Of a stretch of DNA of 64,000 nucleotides, positions 19,909 to 28,695 are shown in pieces. The stretch covers positions 620,001-684,000 of the forward strand of contig NZ_CP104263.1 in assembly GCF_025244825.1 (NCBI RefSeq), written 5' to 3'. This stretch comes from Arthrobacter jinronghuae. GTDB taxonomy: Bacteria; Actinomycetota; Actinomycetes; Actinomycetales; Micrococcaceae. Both the position numbers and the translations under genes were made by a program. The notes beneath the pieces are model-generated. The model did not search any database, was not told the DNA's origin, and saw only the letters and a list, made by a program, of their open reading frames with translations. Position 1 is the first letter of the stretch; every line of letters begins with the position of its first letter.

Positions 19909-20149
19909 TGCCGCACCGGGGGCAGGGGGCGGACCGGGCGAGGTCCAGGCACACCGCACACACGGGAAGGTCCCCGGTATCGTCCTGCAGCGGACGGTTG
20001 GGCATCTGTTTACCGCAGTAGGGAACCGGGCGGCGTGCACGGCTGCGTGCCCGACGCTTGCAGGGGGTGCAGAAAATGTGCACCAGATCGTCTTCATCCT
20101 TGGGGCGGGTCCCGACCGGCCGGACCAGCGTTGATTCCTGGACGCTCAT
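19889..20149 (-). CDS. Small cysteine-rich zinc-ribbon-like protein
   Basis: 86 residues from an ATG with AAGGAAAGG upstream. Cysteines are arranged as CTPC (27-30), Cys45 (PYCGKQMP), CAVC (63-66) and CPRC (76-79), which can bind one or two zinc ions; the middle is strongly basic (KRRARSRARRP). The opening ESTLVRPVGTRPKDEDDLVHIFC matches short conserved actinobacterial proteins of unknown function. Possibly nucleic-acid binding; that is inference from charge and zinc motifs. It lies between the SNF2 helicase and marR, all on the minus strand. Confidence 0.65.
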   Translation of the reverse strand: MSVQESTLVRPVGTRPKDEDDLVHIFCTPCKRRARSRARRPVPYCGKQMPNRPLQDDTGDLPVCAVCLDLARSAPCPRCGTQARFD

Positions 20150-20333
20150 TGCCTTTCCTTGGTACGCATGTTGCTCGACCCGCGGCCGTCCGACGGCGGA
20201 AGCGGGCCATGCTTCCAAAGTAACCGGTTCCACGCGCCGTAGAATTTGGCCGGTCCCGGCGCCGGCGCGGGATTGAGCGGGAGTCCGCAGACGCAGGGTG
20301 CCCGAATTCACGTCCGGATCCGCTGCAGATGCC

Positions 20334-20377
20334 GGTCCGTTACTGCAGCGGTTCCAACGCAGGTCCGTTACTGCAGC
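20334..20377. repeat. Short direct repeat of the SNF2 helicase gene 3' end
   Basis: GGTCCGTTACTGCAGC occurs at 20334-20349 and 20362-20377, 28 bases apart. The second copy spans the stop codon of the SNF2 gene; the first is just downstream of it. Confidence 0.5.
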
Positions 20378-23300
20378 AGTGACCGGATGTCGTCAGCGGT
20401 GAGCGCGGAACTGAAGACGGCGTCGTCGTCCATCACGGACGAGAAGAGCTTCGCCTTTTGCTCCTTCAACGCCATGACCTTTTCCTCGATCGTGTCCCGG
20501 GCGACCATGCGGTAGACCATCACGTTGTTCTTCTGCCCGATCCGGTGCGTGCGGTCCACTGCTTGGGATTCCGCTGCCGGGTTCCACCACGGATCCAGCA
20601 GGAAGACGTAATCCGCCTCCGTCAGGTTCAGCCCGAATCCGCCGGCCTTGAGGCTGATCAGGAACACGGGAACAACGCCGTCCTTGAAGGAAGCAATCAC
20701 TTCGGCCCGGTTGCGGGTGGAGCCGTCGAGGTAGGCGTACTTGATGCCCTGCTCGTCCAGGCGCTGGGCGGCCTTTTTCAGGAAGGAAGTGAACTGGCTG
20801 AAGATCAGGGCCCGGTGGCCCTCGGCAGTAATGTCTTCGAGCTGCTCAAAGAGTACGTCCAGCTTCGCCGAGGGCACGCCGTCGTACTCCTCCGCCTCGA
20901 CGAGTGACGCGTCCAGGCTGAGCATGCGCAGCAGGGTGAGGGAACGGAAGACGATCATGCGGTTCCGGTCCATGTCCTGGATGAGGCCCATGAGTTTCTG
21001 GCGTTCGCGCTGCAGATGCGTCTCGTAAATCTTGCGGTGCTTCGGATGCAGTTCAACCTCAAGGATCTGTTCCTGCTTTTCCGGCAGGTCCTTGGCCACG
21101 GCTTCCTTGGTGCGGCGCATCAGCAGCGGCCGAATGCGCCTGCGCAGCCGTGCCAGCAGTTCGGGGCTGTCGCCGCGTTCGATGGGCCGCTGGTATTCGT
21201 CGGCGAATTTGCGGGCGGAAGGGAACAGGCCCGGTGCCACGATGGCGAACAACCCCCAGAGCTCCATCAGGTTGTTTTCCATCGGGGTGCCCGTGATGGC
21301 CAGTTTGAACGGCGCGGGCAGGTCCCGAGCGCACTGGTGGACGCGGGTCACCCGGTTCTTGACGAACTGCGCCTCATCGAGAATCAGGCCGTCCCAGTCC
21401 AGTTTCCGGTAGGAGGCGAAGTCAAGCCGGAACACCGCGTAGGAGGTGAGGACGACGTCGGCACCTGCCACCACTTCGGCGAGCGGTACGCGGGACTTGC
21501 CGCTGGTGTCGGAGACTGTCACCACCTTCAGCCCGGGTGTGAAGCGTGCGGCCTCGGAGGCCCAGTTGGGAACCACCGAGGTGGGGGCAACCACCAGGAA
21601 GGGATGAGCCGGTTTAGTCCCGCCCTGTTCACGGGCATGGGCAAGCAGGGCCAGGGTCTGCAGGGTCTTGCCGAGCCCCATGTCATCGGCCAGGATTCCG
21701 CCCAGTCCGTGGTTCCAGAGGAACGCCAGCCAGTTGAAACCGTCCTGCTGGTACGGCCGCAGGCTGGCCTGGAGCCCGGCCGGCAGCGGCACCGGGTCCA
21801 CGGACTCCAGATTCAGCAGTGCCGAGACGGACTCCCGCCAGGCGACGGCTTCCTCGGTTTCCTCCGCCAGTCCCTCCAGCTCGGACCACAGCCCGGCCTG
21901 GTAACGGCTGATGGACAGTTCTCCGGTATCCCATTCCTGCAGGCCCTGTGCCTCGTTGATCAGGGCGTGCAGATGTTCAAACTCGGGACGGTCCAGGGAA
22001 AGGTAGGTCCGGTCCACGAGCAGCAGCTTGGTTTTGCCCTGCGCGATGGCCTTGAAGATATCCGCGAACGGGACCAGCCGGCCCTCCACCGTGACCATCA
22101 CCGCGAGGTCGAACCAGTCGCGGCGTTCGGTTTCCACCGTGGTGATTTTCAGCTTCGGCGCCTCGAGCAGCTCCCGGTAATCGGGCCGGGTTCCTTCGAT
22201 TTCCACCCGCACCCCGTCGAGCTTCTCCAGCTCCGGCAGGACATGCTCGGTGAACTCGGCGGCCTCTATCTCGCGCAGGGTCCGGTTGCGGGGTACCGCG
22301 TGCAGGGTTTTCCCCGCGGACGCCAGGAGCGCTGCCTCGGCGGGGATGTCGCGGTAGGAGGTATCGCCGTCGTCCGCTGTCCCTGCCTTGGCGCTCTGCG
22401 GTGCACGGGTGAGCGGCAGCCGGGTCTGGGAACTGCCGTGCTGATAGACCCAGTTCCAGGTCAGGGTCAACTGGTCCTCGGGGCCGAAGGCCGCGGTGAG
22501 AACCAATGCGGGCGGCTCGATCTCAGGGAACTCAACGGAGTCGTCACTGCTGGTGACCGGCAGGACCTGCCGCAGCCGCGGGTAGAACTTCTCGAGGAAT
22601 ACGGCGGCATCTGCCTTCGGCACCATTACCGGGGCGCCTTGGAGCAGCAGGCCCTTGTCCTGTTCCGTCAGGGTCTTGGCCGTGGGTGCCAGCGTGATGG
22701 TGTTCTGCGGCGAGCGGAGGTAAATACCGTGGCTGCCGATGATCCCGGCATCTTCCAGCGGGACCGGCGAGCCGTCCACTTCGAGTGTCGGCAGCAGCTG
22801 CAGGGGCGCCGGAGTGTCCCCGCCGGCGGCCCGGACATCCAGGGACAGGGTGGCTAGTTTCCCTACGCGGACGGCGGCGTCCTTCTTGGTGCCGACAAAC
22901 GGGATGCCCAGCCGCACCGCTTCATCCAGCAGCTGCCAGAGCAGGGGATTGGCGAAGTCGTCGAGATACAGCCACGAGTCATTCTGCCCGAAGTAGCTCA
23001 CGCCGTTGGAACGGTGCAGGGCCGGGAACTGGGAGAACCAGCGGTGCTGGTCCGGATCCAGCCGCAGCCCGTAGGTCTGGTAGCTGATGTTGCTCCACGC
23101 CAGGTTGTTCTTGACCCAGTTGCCCTTGGAATTGCGCACCACCGGACGCACCCCCAGACGGAAGGGCGTGGCCCGGTGCCGGCTGCGCGGGGTGGGAGCA
23201 CCCCAGCGGGACGCCGCTGCCGCGGCAAAGTTCCGCAGCTCGAACTGCAGTCCCAGGGGAGTGGTTTCCGTGGGTTTGGTGCTGTCCGCCAGATCCGCAT

Positions 23301-23685
23301 CGATCAGGGTCTGCAGGGACTGCTGCCAGGCCGGCACGGATGGCCGTATGGCGGGGGCGGAGAGCTCCTGCCGGGAAATCAAATGCTCGGTGTTGCTCTG
23401 CAGTGCTGCTGCGGCAACATGCTTGCAGTCGAAGCCGAGAGGGCAGCTGCAATGGTTATCCAGCAAGCGGTAGTCGCCCTGGCGTTTGGCGCCGAGCTGC
23501 AGCATGGTCCGGTAGGGGACGGAAGCGCCGCCGCGGACAGACGCGCGCAGCACCTCGCTTTGCGCATCCCACTCCAGGGCCTCCACGGCCCCGCCCTTGG
23601 CGTAGGTCTGGCCCCGCTGAAACGCTGATCCGCCGACCACGCGGATGACGTCGGTAACGTCTACGAGCGGAGGGGTTTCGAGCAT
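20368..23685 (-). CDS. SNF2-family DEAD/DEAH helicase with N-terminal SWIM zinc finger
   Basis: 1105 residues. The SWIM zinc finger is Cys79-x-Cys81-x5-Cys87-x-His89 (CSCPLGFDCKH). A long middle region (about 150-640) has no recognisable motif. The SNF2 ATPase starts near 650 with Walker A DDMGLGKTLQT, continues with DEAQ box LILDEAQFVKNRVT and TGTPMENNLMELWGLFAI. The helicase C half carries QAVDRTHRIGQKNNVMVYRM. DNA or nucleoprotein translocase, probably in repair, transcription or restriction of foreign DNA; bacterial members are poorly studied. Sole gene on its strand with no methylase or nuclease next to it. Confidence 0.93.
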   Translation of the reverse strand: MLETPPLVDVTDVIRVVGGSAFQRGQTYAKGGAVEALEWDAQSEVLRASVRGGASVPYRTMLQLGAKRQGDYRLLDNHCSCPLGFDCKHVAAAALQSNTEHLISRQELSAPAIRPSVPAWQQSLQTLIDADLADSTKPTETTPLGLQFELRNFAAAAASRWGAPTPRSRHRATPFRLGVRPVVRNSKGNWVKNNLAWSNISYQTYGLRLDPDQHRWFSQFPALHRSNGVSYFGQNDSWLYLDDFANPLLWQLLDEAVRLGIPFVGTKKDAAVRVGKLATLSLDVRAAGGDTPAPLQLLPTLEVDGSPVPLEDAGIIGSHGIYLRSPQNTITLAPTAKTLTEQDKGLLLQGAPVMVPKADAAVFLEKFYPRLRQVLPVTSSDDSVEFPEIEPPALVLTAAFGPEDQLTLTWNWVYQHGSSQTRLPLTRAPQSAKAGTADDGDTSYRDIPAEAALLASAGKTLHAVPRNRTLREIEAAEFTEHVLPELEKLDGVRVEIEGTRPDYRELLEAPKLKITTVETERRDWFDLAVMVTVEGRLVPFADIFKAIAQGKTKLLLVDRTYLSLDRPEFEHLHALINEAQGLQEWDTGELSISRYQAGLWSELEGLAEETEEAVAWRESVSALLNLESVDPVPLPAGLQASLRPYQQDGFNWLAFLWNHGLGGILADDMGLGKTLQTLALLAHAREQGGTKPAHPFLVVAPTSVVPNWASEAARFTPGLKVVTVSDTSGKSRVPLAEVVAGADVVLTSYAVFRLDFASYRKLDWDGLILDEAQFVKNRVTRVHQCARDLPAPFKLAITGTPMENNLMELWGLFAIVAPGLFPSARKFADEYQRPIERGDSPELLARLRRRIRPLLMRRTKEAVAKDLPEKQEQILEVELHPKHRKIYETHLQRERQKLMGLIQDMDRNRMIVFRSLTLLRMLSLDASLVEAEEYDGVPSAKLDVLFEQLEDITAEGHRALIFSQFTSFLKKAAQRLDEQGIKYAYLDGSTRNRAEVIASFKDGVVPVFLISLKAGGFGLNLTEADYVFLLDPWWNPAAESQAVDRTHRIGQKNNVMVYRMVARDTIEEKVMALKEQKAKLFSSVMDDDAVFSSALTADDIRSLLQ

Positions 23686-23945
23686 GGTTTTATCGTCTCA
23701 CGCAGTACTGACGGTTTCCGCCGCCCGGTTCCTTCGGGGATTTGGCAGGCTCCGGGGTGTCCTGTTTAGGATGTTAGTAGCGCGGGTCACAATGGCGTGA
23801 TCTGCGTTTCACATTCCTTGTCGGTAACCTGCCTGGAACCGCCGTTTTCACACGCCAGAGCCGGCCGCCGTCGTCGTCCGCCCTCCTCCGCGTTAAGCCC
23901 CGGTGCAGTCCCGGCCCCGAAATACCCTTGCGCTATTATCGCCGC

Positions 23946-24518
23946 ATGAATGATTCCGCTGGCCTCCAGGAATGGTCATCGTCAATGCTCACCGGCGAGC
24001 GGGTCCGCTTCCGGGAGCTTCGGGAACCCGACCTCGCACACCTCGCCGAGTGGTGGAATGACCCGGCCCAGGCGATCCTCCAGCAGGACCGGGTCACCGT
24101 CCGTCCGCAGGAGACCGCGGCGGCCATGTTCCGGACCTGGAGCAAGAATGAGTCACCGTCAGGTTTCGGTTACAGCATTGTCAATCCGGCCGAAAAGCTG
24201 ATCGGTCATATCAGTGTCTGGGGTATATCCGTTCCGGAACGGATTGCCACCATGGCGATCATCATTAGTCCGGAATTCCAGGACCAGGGCCTGGGCCGGG
24301 AATCCCTGCAACTCGGACTGCGGATTGTCTTTGATGAAATGGGTGCGCATAAGGCCGAACTGCAGACATGGTCCTATAACTCGAGGGCCATCCACCTGTA
24401 TCGCTCGCTGGGGTTCCGGGAGGAAGGGCGACGCCGCGCGGCCGTGTTCCACCGTGGAGAGTTCCACGACCAGGTGCTGCTCGGGATGCTGGAAGAGGAA
24501 TACCGGGCCGCGGGCTAG
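23946..24518 (+). CDS. GNAT family N-acetyltransferase (RimJ/RimL type)
   Basis: 190 residues from the ATG at 23946; the upstream TTG start at 23928 is less likely. GNAT core: LTGERVRFRELREPDLAHLA at the start, acetyl-CoA-binding motif A IIISPEFQDQGLGRESLQLG (Q/R-x-x-G-x-G/A variant), then ELQTWSYNSRAIHLYRSLGF, typical of RimJ/RimL and sugar-amine acetylating enzymes. Cytosolic acetyl-CoA-dependent transferase onto a protein N-terminus or small amine. Lies divergently from the SNF2 gene and converges with an alpha/beta hydrolase gene, their ends overlapping by 4 bases. Acceptor unknown. Confidence 0.9.
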   Translation: MNDSAGLQEWSSSMLTGERVRFRELREPDLAHLAEWWNDPAQAILQQDRVTVRPQETAAAMFRTWSKNESPSGFGYSIVNPAEKLIGHISVWGISVPERIATMAIIISPEFQDQGLGRESLQLGLRIVFDEMGAHKAELQTWSYNSRAIHLYRSLGFREEGRRRAAVFHRGEFHDQVLLGMLEEEYRAAG

Positions 24519-25324
24519 GACAGTCCGGCGGATGAACCGGAACCGCCGTGGATTTCAACGCGCTCAATCCAGTCCCGAATCAGTGCTGAGACCAGCGCCG
24601 GACGTTCGAGGTGGAGGTTGTGCCCCGCGGCGTCCAGCACGGTGAAGGTGCCGCGCGGGTAATGCTCGCGCACTGCCCAGCCGTCTTCATATCCCGTGAC
24701 ATGGTCCTGCCGGCCGAAAATATGCAGGGACGGTGCTTCGAACGGCTGCGGGTGGGCGAGCTCGGGCTCCGTGTCCAGCGCGTAGTTTGCGGCGATCTGT
24801 TCCATAAGTGCCTGATCCGCACCCTGGAGGCCAGGGAACACGTATTCGGAGAAGCCCGCAAAAACGTCGGCTGTCTGCAGGACCGCCTCGTCCTCGAAGT
24901 CGGATGAGCCCTCTGCCGCTGCCTTCATTAGGGCAGGGTCCCGGTGAATGATTTGCCGGGGCGGCAGGATCCGGTCTTCGTGAACTGCCGTGAACACCGA
25001 TACCAGGGTCGCCAGCCCGAGCACCTGGTCCTTCAGGGTATGGGCAACGTGACGGGCCACCATGCCGCCGAAGGAATTTCCGATCAGGGCAAACGGCTCG
25101 TCGCCGAGCCGGTTCCTCATTTCGTCGACGACGCCGTCGGCCACCTCTTGGGCGCCGGCGGCGGGCTTCCGGGAGCCGTTCTCGGCCCACGGAAGGTCAA
25201 GATAAATGCGACGCCAGGCAAGGTCGCCAAGGGCGCTTTCCAGGGGCAGCAGGATCCGGTGGTCCACGCCAAACCCATGTATGAGCACCAGGGGTTGGCC
25301 GTTTCCTATTTCGCGGGCTATCAC
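24515..25324 (-). CDS. Alpha/beta-fold hydrolase
   Basis: 269 residues. Oxyanion region LVLIHGFGVDHRILLPLE, nucleophile elbow GNSFGG (Ser near residue 94), acid Asp in FGRQDHVTG and His in DAAGHNLHLERP complete the triad in the expected order. Soluble esterase- or lactonase-like hydrolase; a cap region of about 60 residues lies between the elbow and the acid. Gene ends overlap with the GNAT gene; upstream neighbour is the GntR regulator of the threonate operon on the same strand, 110 bases away. Substrate unknown. Confidence 0.9.
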   Translation of the reverse strand: MIAREIGNGQPLVLIHGFGVDHRILLPLESALGDLAWRRIYLDLPWAENGSRKPAAGAQEVADGVVDEMRNRLGDEPFALIGNSFGGMVARHVAHTLKDQVLGLATLVSVFTAVHEDRILPPRQIIHRDPALMKAAAEGSSDFEDEAVLQTADVFAGFSEYVFPGLQGADQALMEQIAANYALDTEPELAHPQPFEAPSLHIFGRQDHVTGYEDGWAVREHYPRGTFTVLDAAGHNLHLERPALVSALIRDWIERVEIHGGSGSSAGLS

Positions 25325-25434
25325 CCCGCGATCCTATGCGTGCTCCTGGTCTCACCGGCGGAGCGACTGGCCGTGCACTGGTAGACCCGGCATTTGATGC
25401 TCTTCAACAGGACGCGCCCTGAACTGAACCGGGC

Positions 25435-26337
25435 TTAGCCCGGGTTCTCGAGACTGTCCGCCATCTGTAGCAGCTCGACACTAAGCTGGCGGGCACGCGC
25501 CGCAACTGCATCTCCTGCCTGCCCGGGGTGCCTGCTTCGCGGCCGCCCTGTGTTCGGAGCATCGCCGGTTCCGGTGCCGTCCGAACCGGCGGGCTCACGC
25601 TGGATGTTAATGTCGAAAACCACATGATCCGGGTGGTGCCAAGTCGAGAACACTTCAACAGCGTTGCCGTCGGCGTCATAGCTGGTGCCCTCCAAAAGCA
25701 GGACGGGAGAGCCCTCCTTCAGGGCAAGCAATGACATAAGATGCTCGTCGCCCGGCACTGCCCTGATCTGACGCTTGCCGGAGACGATTCCGACGTCGAA
25801 CTTGGATTTCATCACGGCATGCAGCGAGGCGTCGGTAAGGTCTCCAACGGTAAGGGCAGAGAACCTCGGTAAAGGCAACCAGGTGTGAATGACGGCTATA
25901 GGAACGCCGTCCGCAGACCTGAGCCTTTCAACAGAGAGCACCTGTGATGTACCGAGGACAGCCGTCACCGCGTCGGCCGGCTGCTCGGTTAAGGACAGTA
26001 CCTCCGTGCCCACGCTGGCCCCGGTGCCGGCGACCTGCGTGGAAAGGCCGGATATTTCATGTATCAGCCGGTGGTGTTCCCGGCGCGGGGCCACCGTGCT
26101 GCCCCTGCCCCTGCCGCGCAGGATAAGGCCGTCCATCTCCAGTGCGCCCAGTGCCTGCCGAACCACCGAGCGGGAGACACCGAAACGCACCTGTAGCTGT
26201 GCCTCGCTTGGCAGCGAAGTTCCCGGTGGCAGTGAATGATTGAGGATCTGTGCCCGTAGGTGTTCGCGAAGCTGTAGGTGAAGCGGCTCAGTGCTGTCGG
26301 CGTTGAGCGGGCGTCCCAGGTCGTTAGGTGTGTCCAT
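25435..26337 (-). CDS. GntR family regulator, HutC subfamily (UTRA domain)
   Basis: 300 residues from the ATG at 26337. GntR winged helix at about 15-85 (PLHLQLREHLRAQILNHSLP then LPSEAQLQVRFGVSRSVVRQ), followed by a UTRA ligand-binding domain (about 100-245) with the signature LSVERLRSADGVPIAVIHTW and VLLLEGTSYDADGNAVEVF. The C-terminal 50 residues are an unrelated Gly/Arg/Ala-rich extension. Fourth gene of the kdgT-dtnK-pdxA2 operon, so it most likely controls that operon and senses the acid sugar or its phosphate. The palindromic sites at 29756-29797 are its probable operators. Confidence 0.9.
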   Translation of the reverse strand: MDTPNDLGRPLNADSTEPLHLQLREHLRAQILNHSLPPGTSLPSEAQLQVRFGVSRSVVRQALGALEMDGLILRGRGRGSTVAPRREHHRLIHEISGLSTQVAGTGASVGTEVLSLTEQPADAVTAVLGTSQVLSVERLRSADGVPIAVIHTWLPLPRFSALTVGDLTDASLHAVMKSKFDVGIVSGKRQIRAVPGDEHLMSLLALKEGSPVLLLEGTSYDADGNAVEVFSTWHHPDHVVFDINIQREPAGSDGTGTGDAPNTGRPRSRHPGQAGDAVAARARQLSVELLQMADSLENPG

Positions 26338-26383
26338 TACAAGTAAGTATGGACGCAATCGACCTGGGACGGACATTTGGCTA

Positions 26384-27409
26384 CTAGTTCTTCTGTGCCG
26401 TCTGCCATACGTGGTCCCACCCTGGTGCAAGCTGCGCAGCGCGGCGAAGCGACAGGACCAGGCTGGTCTCCCTGGCAATTCCCTTTCCTGCAATATCGAA
26501 TGCCGTGCCGTGGTCCACCGAAACCCGAACGACCGGGAGGCCAACGGTGATATTGACGCCGTCGTCCCCATACACGGCCTTGAAAGGTGCGTGTCCCTGG
26601 TCGTGGTAGCAGGCAATGACCATATTCCACTTGCCATTGACGGCCGCCGGGATAAGGGCATCAGCGGGCAACGGTCCGTGCACATTGATTCCAGCCTCAC
26701 GTGCGGCCGCGACGGCGGGTGCAAGGATATCGGCGTCTTCATCACCGAAGAGACGGTTTTCGCCGGCATGCGGGTTCAGCCCAGCCAGTCCAATCGGTTC
26801 GTCGGGCCGACCCAGGGCCTTGGTGAAAGCACTGACGAGTTCGATTACGTTTCCGGTACGCTCCGGCGTGACATCGTCAATGGCGCGGCGCAGGGAAACA
26901 TGCGTGGTCAGGTGGAAGAAGTACAGGTCCCCGGCGGACAGGACAAGGCTGAAATTCTCCACTCCGAATTCGTGCGCCAGCAGTTCGGTATGCCCGGGCC
27001 ATTTGTGTCCCCCGGCATGCATTGCTGCCTTGTTAAGCGGGGCAGTTACGATTCCCTGAACCCTGCCTTCACGGGCCAGACGACATGCCTCGACGACGAA
27101 ACGGTAGGAGGCGTCACCCGCCACAGGGCTGAGTTCCCCGAGCTTCACATCGGCCAACGAGGGGCCGGTCTGGAGGAGTTCAATGGTGCCGGGCTTATTG
27201 GTGGCATCCTCCAACGAGTCCAGTACCCGAACCACGTCGGGGTCACCACCGACGTTTAAGACGCCGGCGCGCATGGCGGACTCATCGCCTATAACAATGG
27301 GGGTGCACTCGGATCGCAGCTCATCGTGTCCGAGGAGAGCCTTGGCCGTAATTTCAGGGCCGATTCCTGCGACGTCCCCGAGAGTCAGGGCTAGGACGGG
27401 ATTGCTCAT
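26384..27409 (-). CDS. pdxA2: D-threonate 4-phosphate dehydrogenase (PdxA2 family)
   Basis: 341 residues of the PdxA family. Metal-binding histidines sit in GHKWPGHTELLAHEF, in GLNPHAGENRLFGDED and in CYHDQGHAPFKA, the expected trio. PdxA2 oxidises threonate (or erythronate) 4-phosphate with NAD and decarboxylates it to dihydroxyacetone phosphate. Assignment to the catabolic PdxA2 branch rather than vitamin B6 synthesis rests on coupling (4-base overlap) to a DUF1537 kinase, a pairing with experimental support in the literature on acid-sugar catabolism. Cytosolic homodimer. Third gene of the operon. Confidence 0.93.
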   Translation of the reverse strand: MSNPVLALTLGDVAGIGPEITAKALLGHDELRSECTPIVIGDESAMRAGVLNVGGDPDVVRVLDSLEDATNKPGTIELLQTGPSLADVKLGELSPVAGDASYRFVVEACRLAREGRVQGIVTAPLNKAAMHAGGHKWPGHTELLAHEFGVENFSLVLSAGDLYFFHLTTHVSLRRAIDDVTPERTGNVIELVSAFTKALGRPDEPIGLAGLNPHAGENRLFGDEDADILAPAVAAAREAGINVHGPLPADALIPAAVNGKWNMVIACYHDQGHAPFKAVYGDDGVNITVGLPVVRVSVDHGTAFDIAGKGIARETSLVLSLRRAAQLAPGWDHVWQTAQKN

Positions 27410-28695
27410 GAGTATGCCTCCGTTGGTAGAGCTATGTGCTTGGTTAGTTCATTCACGGTTTCGAGCAGGGCTGACGCTTCTCCGAAGCCGCCGGCTTTCG
27501 TCACGACGACTTTCCCGGCAGCGCTGCCGCCCTCGATTACCCCGCGCGGGATGCCTTCCTGGATGGCCCCTGTGACCCGCAATGCCAACGCGCCGAGCGC
27601 ATCGAGCACCGCGTGTGCGCCGTCTCCGCCCACCAGAACGAGGGCATCGAAATTTCCTTGGCCCATGGCTCGGCGAACCACCGCGGCAACCCGACGTGCA
27701 ACAGCGGCGCCGGTGAGTTGGAGAAGGGGACCGCCTTCCGGGGGAAGGATTATCACTACCTTCGGCAGAGTTTCAGTCGCGGCCAGTTGCCCGGAAGTCC
27801 AGGAATCGAGGTCTTCCCAGACGGCGAACAGGTCTGCATCGGGCTGCAGTACGAGAAGGTCGGCTGGAGCCAGCCGTGCCCGGAGGTGAGCGGTCTGCGC
27901 CTTGGCTACGTCGTGGACGGAACTAACGACCACGACTATTCGCTTGGCCGGTTGGGTCGGCGGCTGCACTTCCAAAGCCTCGGATGTGGCCAGCCAGGCC
28001 TCGGACATGGCTGCTGCCAGCCCAGCAGATCCCGCAGGGACGGCCATGGGTCCGGCGGCAGCGATGGCATCCGCCAGGACACGGAGTTCGGCATCCGAGG
28101 CGGCATTCACTGCTACCACGCCCTCAGCGGCGGCTTCCTTCAATAACCCGGCATTGATTACCGGCGAAGTGTCGGAAAGGGTGATGATCCTGGTGCCGGG
28201 TAGCAGCTCGGCCATTTCATTGGTGGTCACGGGGGTCACCGGATCCCGCCCTGCGGGGGAATCGGTCAGCGGCAGGCCGTGTACCCACAGGGTTCCGTTT
28301 TCCATCGTGCGGCCCATAGCGGGGTAGGAAGGGCAAACGACCGCAAAGCCAGCAGGATGGTACTTCCGCCAAGCCGCAAGCGCTCCCTTCAGCTGGTCCG
28401 CCACGCTGCCGCGCATGGTGGAGTCGATCTTTAGGTAGAGGCGGTCTACGCCCCTTTTCATCAGGCTTTCGACGGCCTCAACGGTGGTAGCCTGCGCCGA
28501 CAAAGCTTCCATCGGGCGTGCATCGGAACTCACTGCAACTGCACTGCCGGCCTCGAGCTGGTCGGCTTGCGCGGTGTCCAGCATCAGGCGGGAGATCCAG
28601 CCGGAGCGCGAAAACTGGACCGCAGAGTCCGTAGCTCCGGTGACGTCATCGGCGGCTATGCCGATGAGCCGTGCATGGGAGTGGACGGCCGGCAT
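27406..28695 (-). CDS. dtnK: Four-carbon acid sugar kinase (DUF1537 family; threonate/erythronate kinase)
   Basis: 429 residues. N-terminal substrate domain starts IGIAADDVTGATDSAVQFSR and includes LKIDSTMRGSVADQLKGAL; the C-terminal nucleotide domain carries DALVLVGGDGAHAVLDALGA and GIPRGVIEGG. DUF1537 proteins are ATP-dependent kinases of four-carbon acid sugars (DtnK, DenD partners), phosphorylating C4. Its start codon overlaps the kdgT stop (TGATG), and its stop overlaps pdxA2 by 4 bases. With PdxA2 it gives D-threonate to dihydroxyacetone phosphate. Whether threonate or erythronate is the true substrate cannot be read from sequence. Confidence 0.92.
   Translation of the reverse strand: MPAVHSHARLIGIAADDVTGATDSAVQFSRSGWISRLMLDTAQADQLEAGSAVAVSSDARPMEALSAQATTVEAVESLMKRGVDRLYLKIDSTMRGSVADQLKGALAAWRKYHPAGFAVVCPSYPAMGRTMENGTLWVHGLPLTDSPAGRDPVTPVTTNEMAELLPGTRIITLSDTSPVINAGLLKEAAAEGVVAVNAASDAELRVLADAIAAAGPMAVPAGSAGLAAAMSEAWLATSEALEVQPPTQPAKRIVVVVSSVHDVAKAQTAHLRARLAPADLLVLQPDADLFAVWEDLDSWTSGQLAATETLPKVVIILPPEGGPLLQLTGAAVARRVAAVVRRAMGQGNFDALVLVGGDGAHAVLDALGALALRVTGAIQEGIPRGVIEGGSAAGKVVVTKAGGFGEASALLETVNELTKHIALPTEAYS

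Noticed and set aside
26384..27409. PdxA for vitamin B6 synthesis
   Set aside because: Operon coupling with a DUF1537 kinase and acid-sugar permease favours the catabolic PdxA2 branch.
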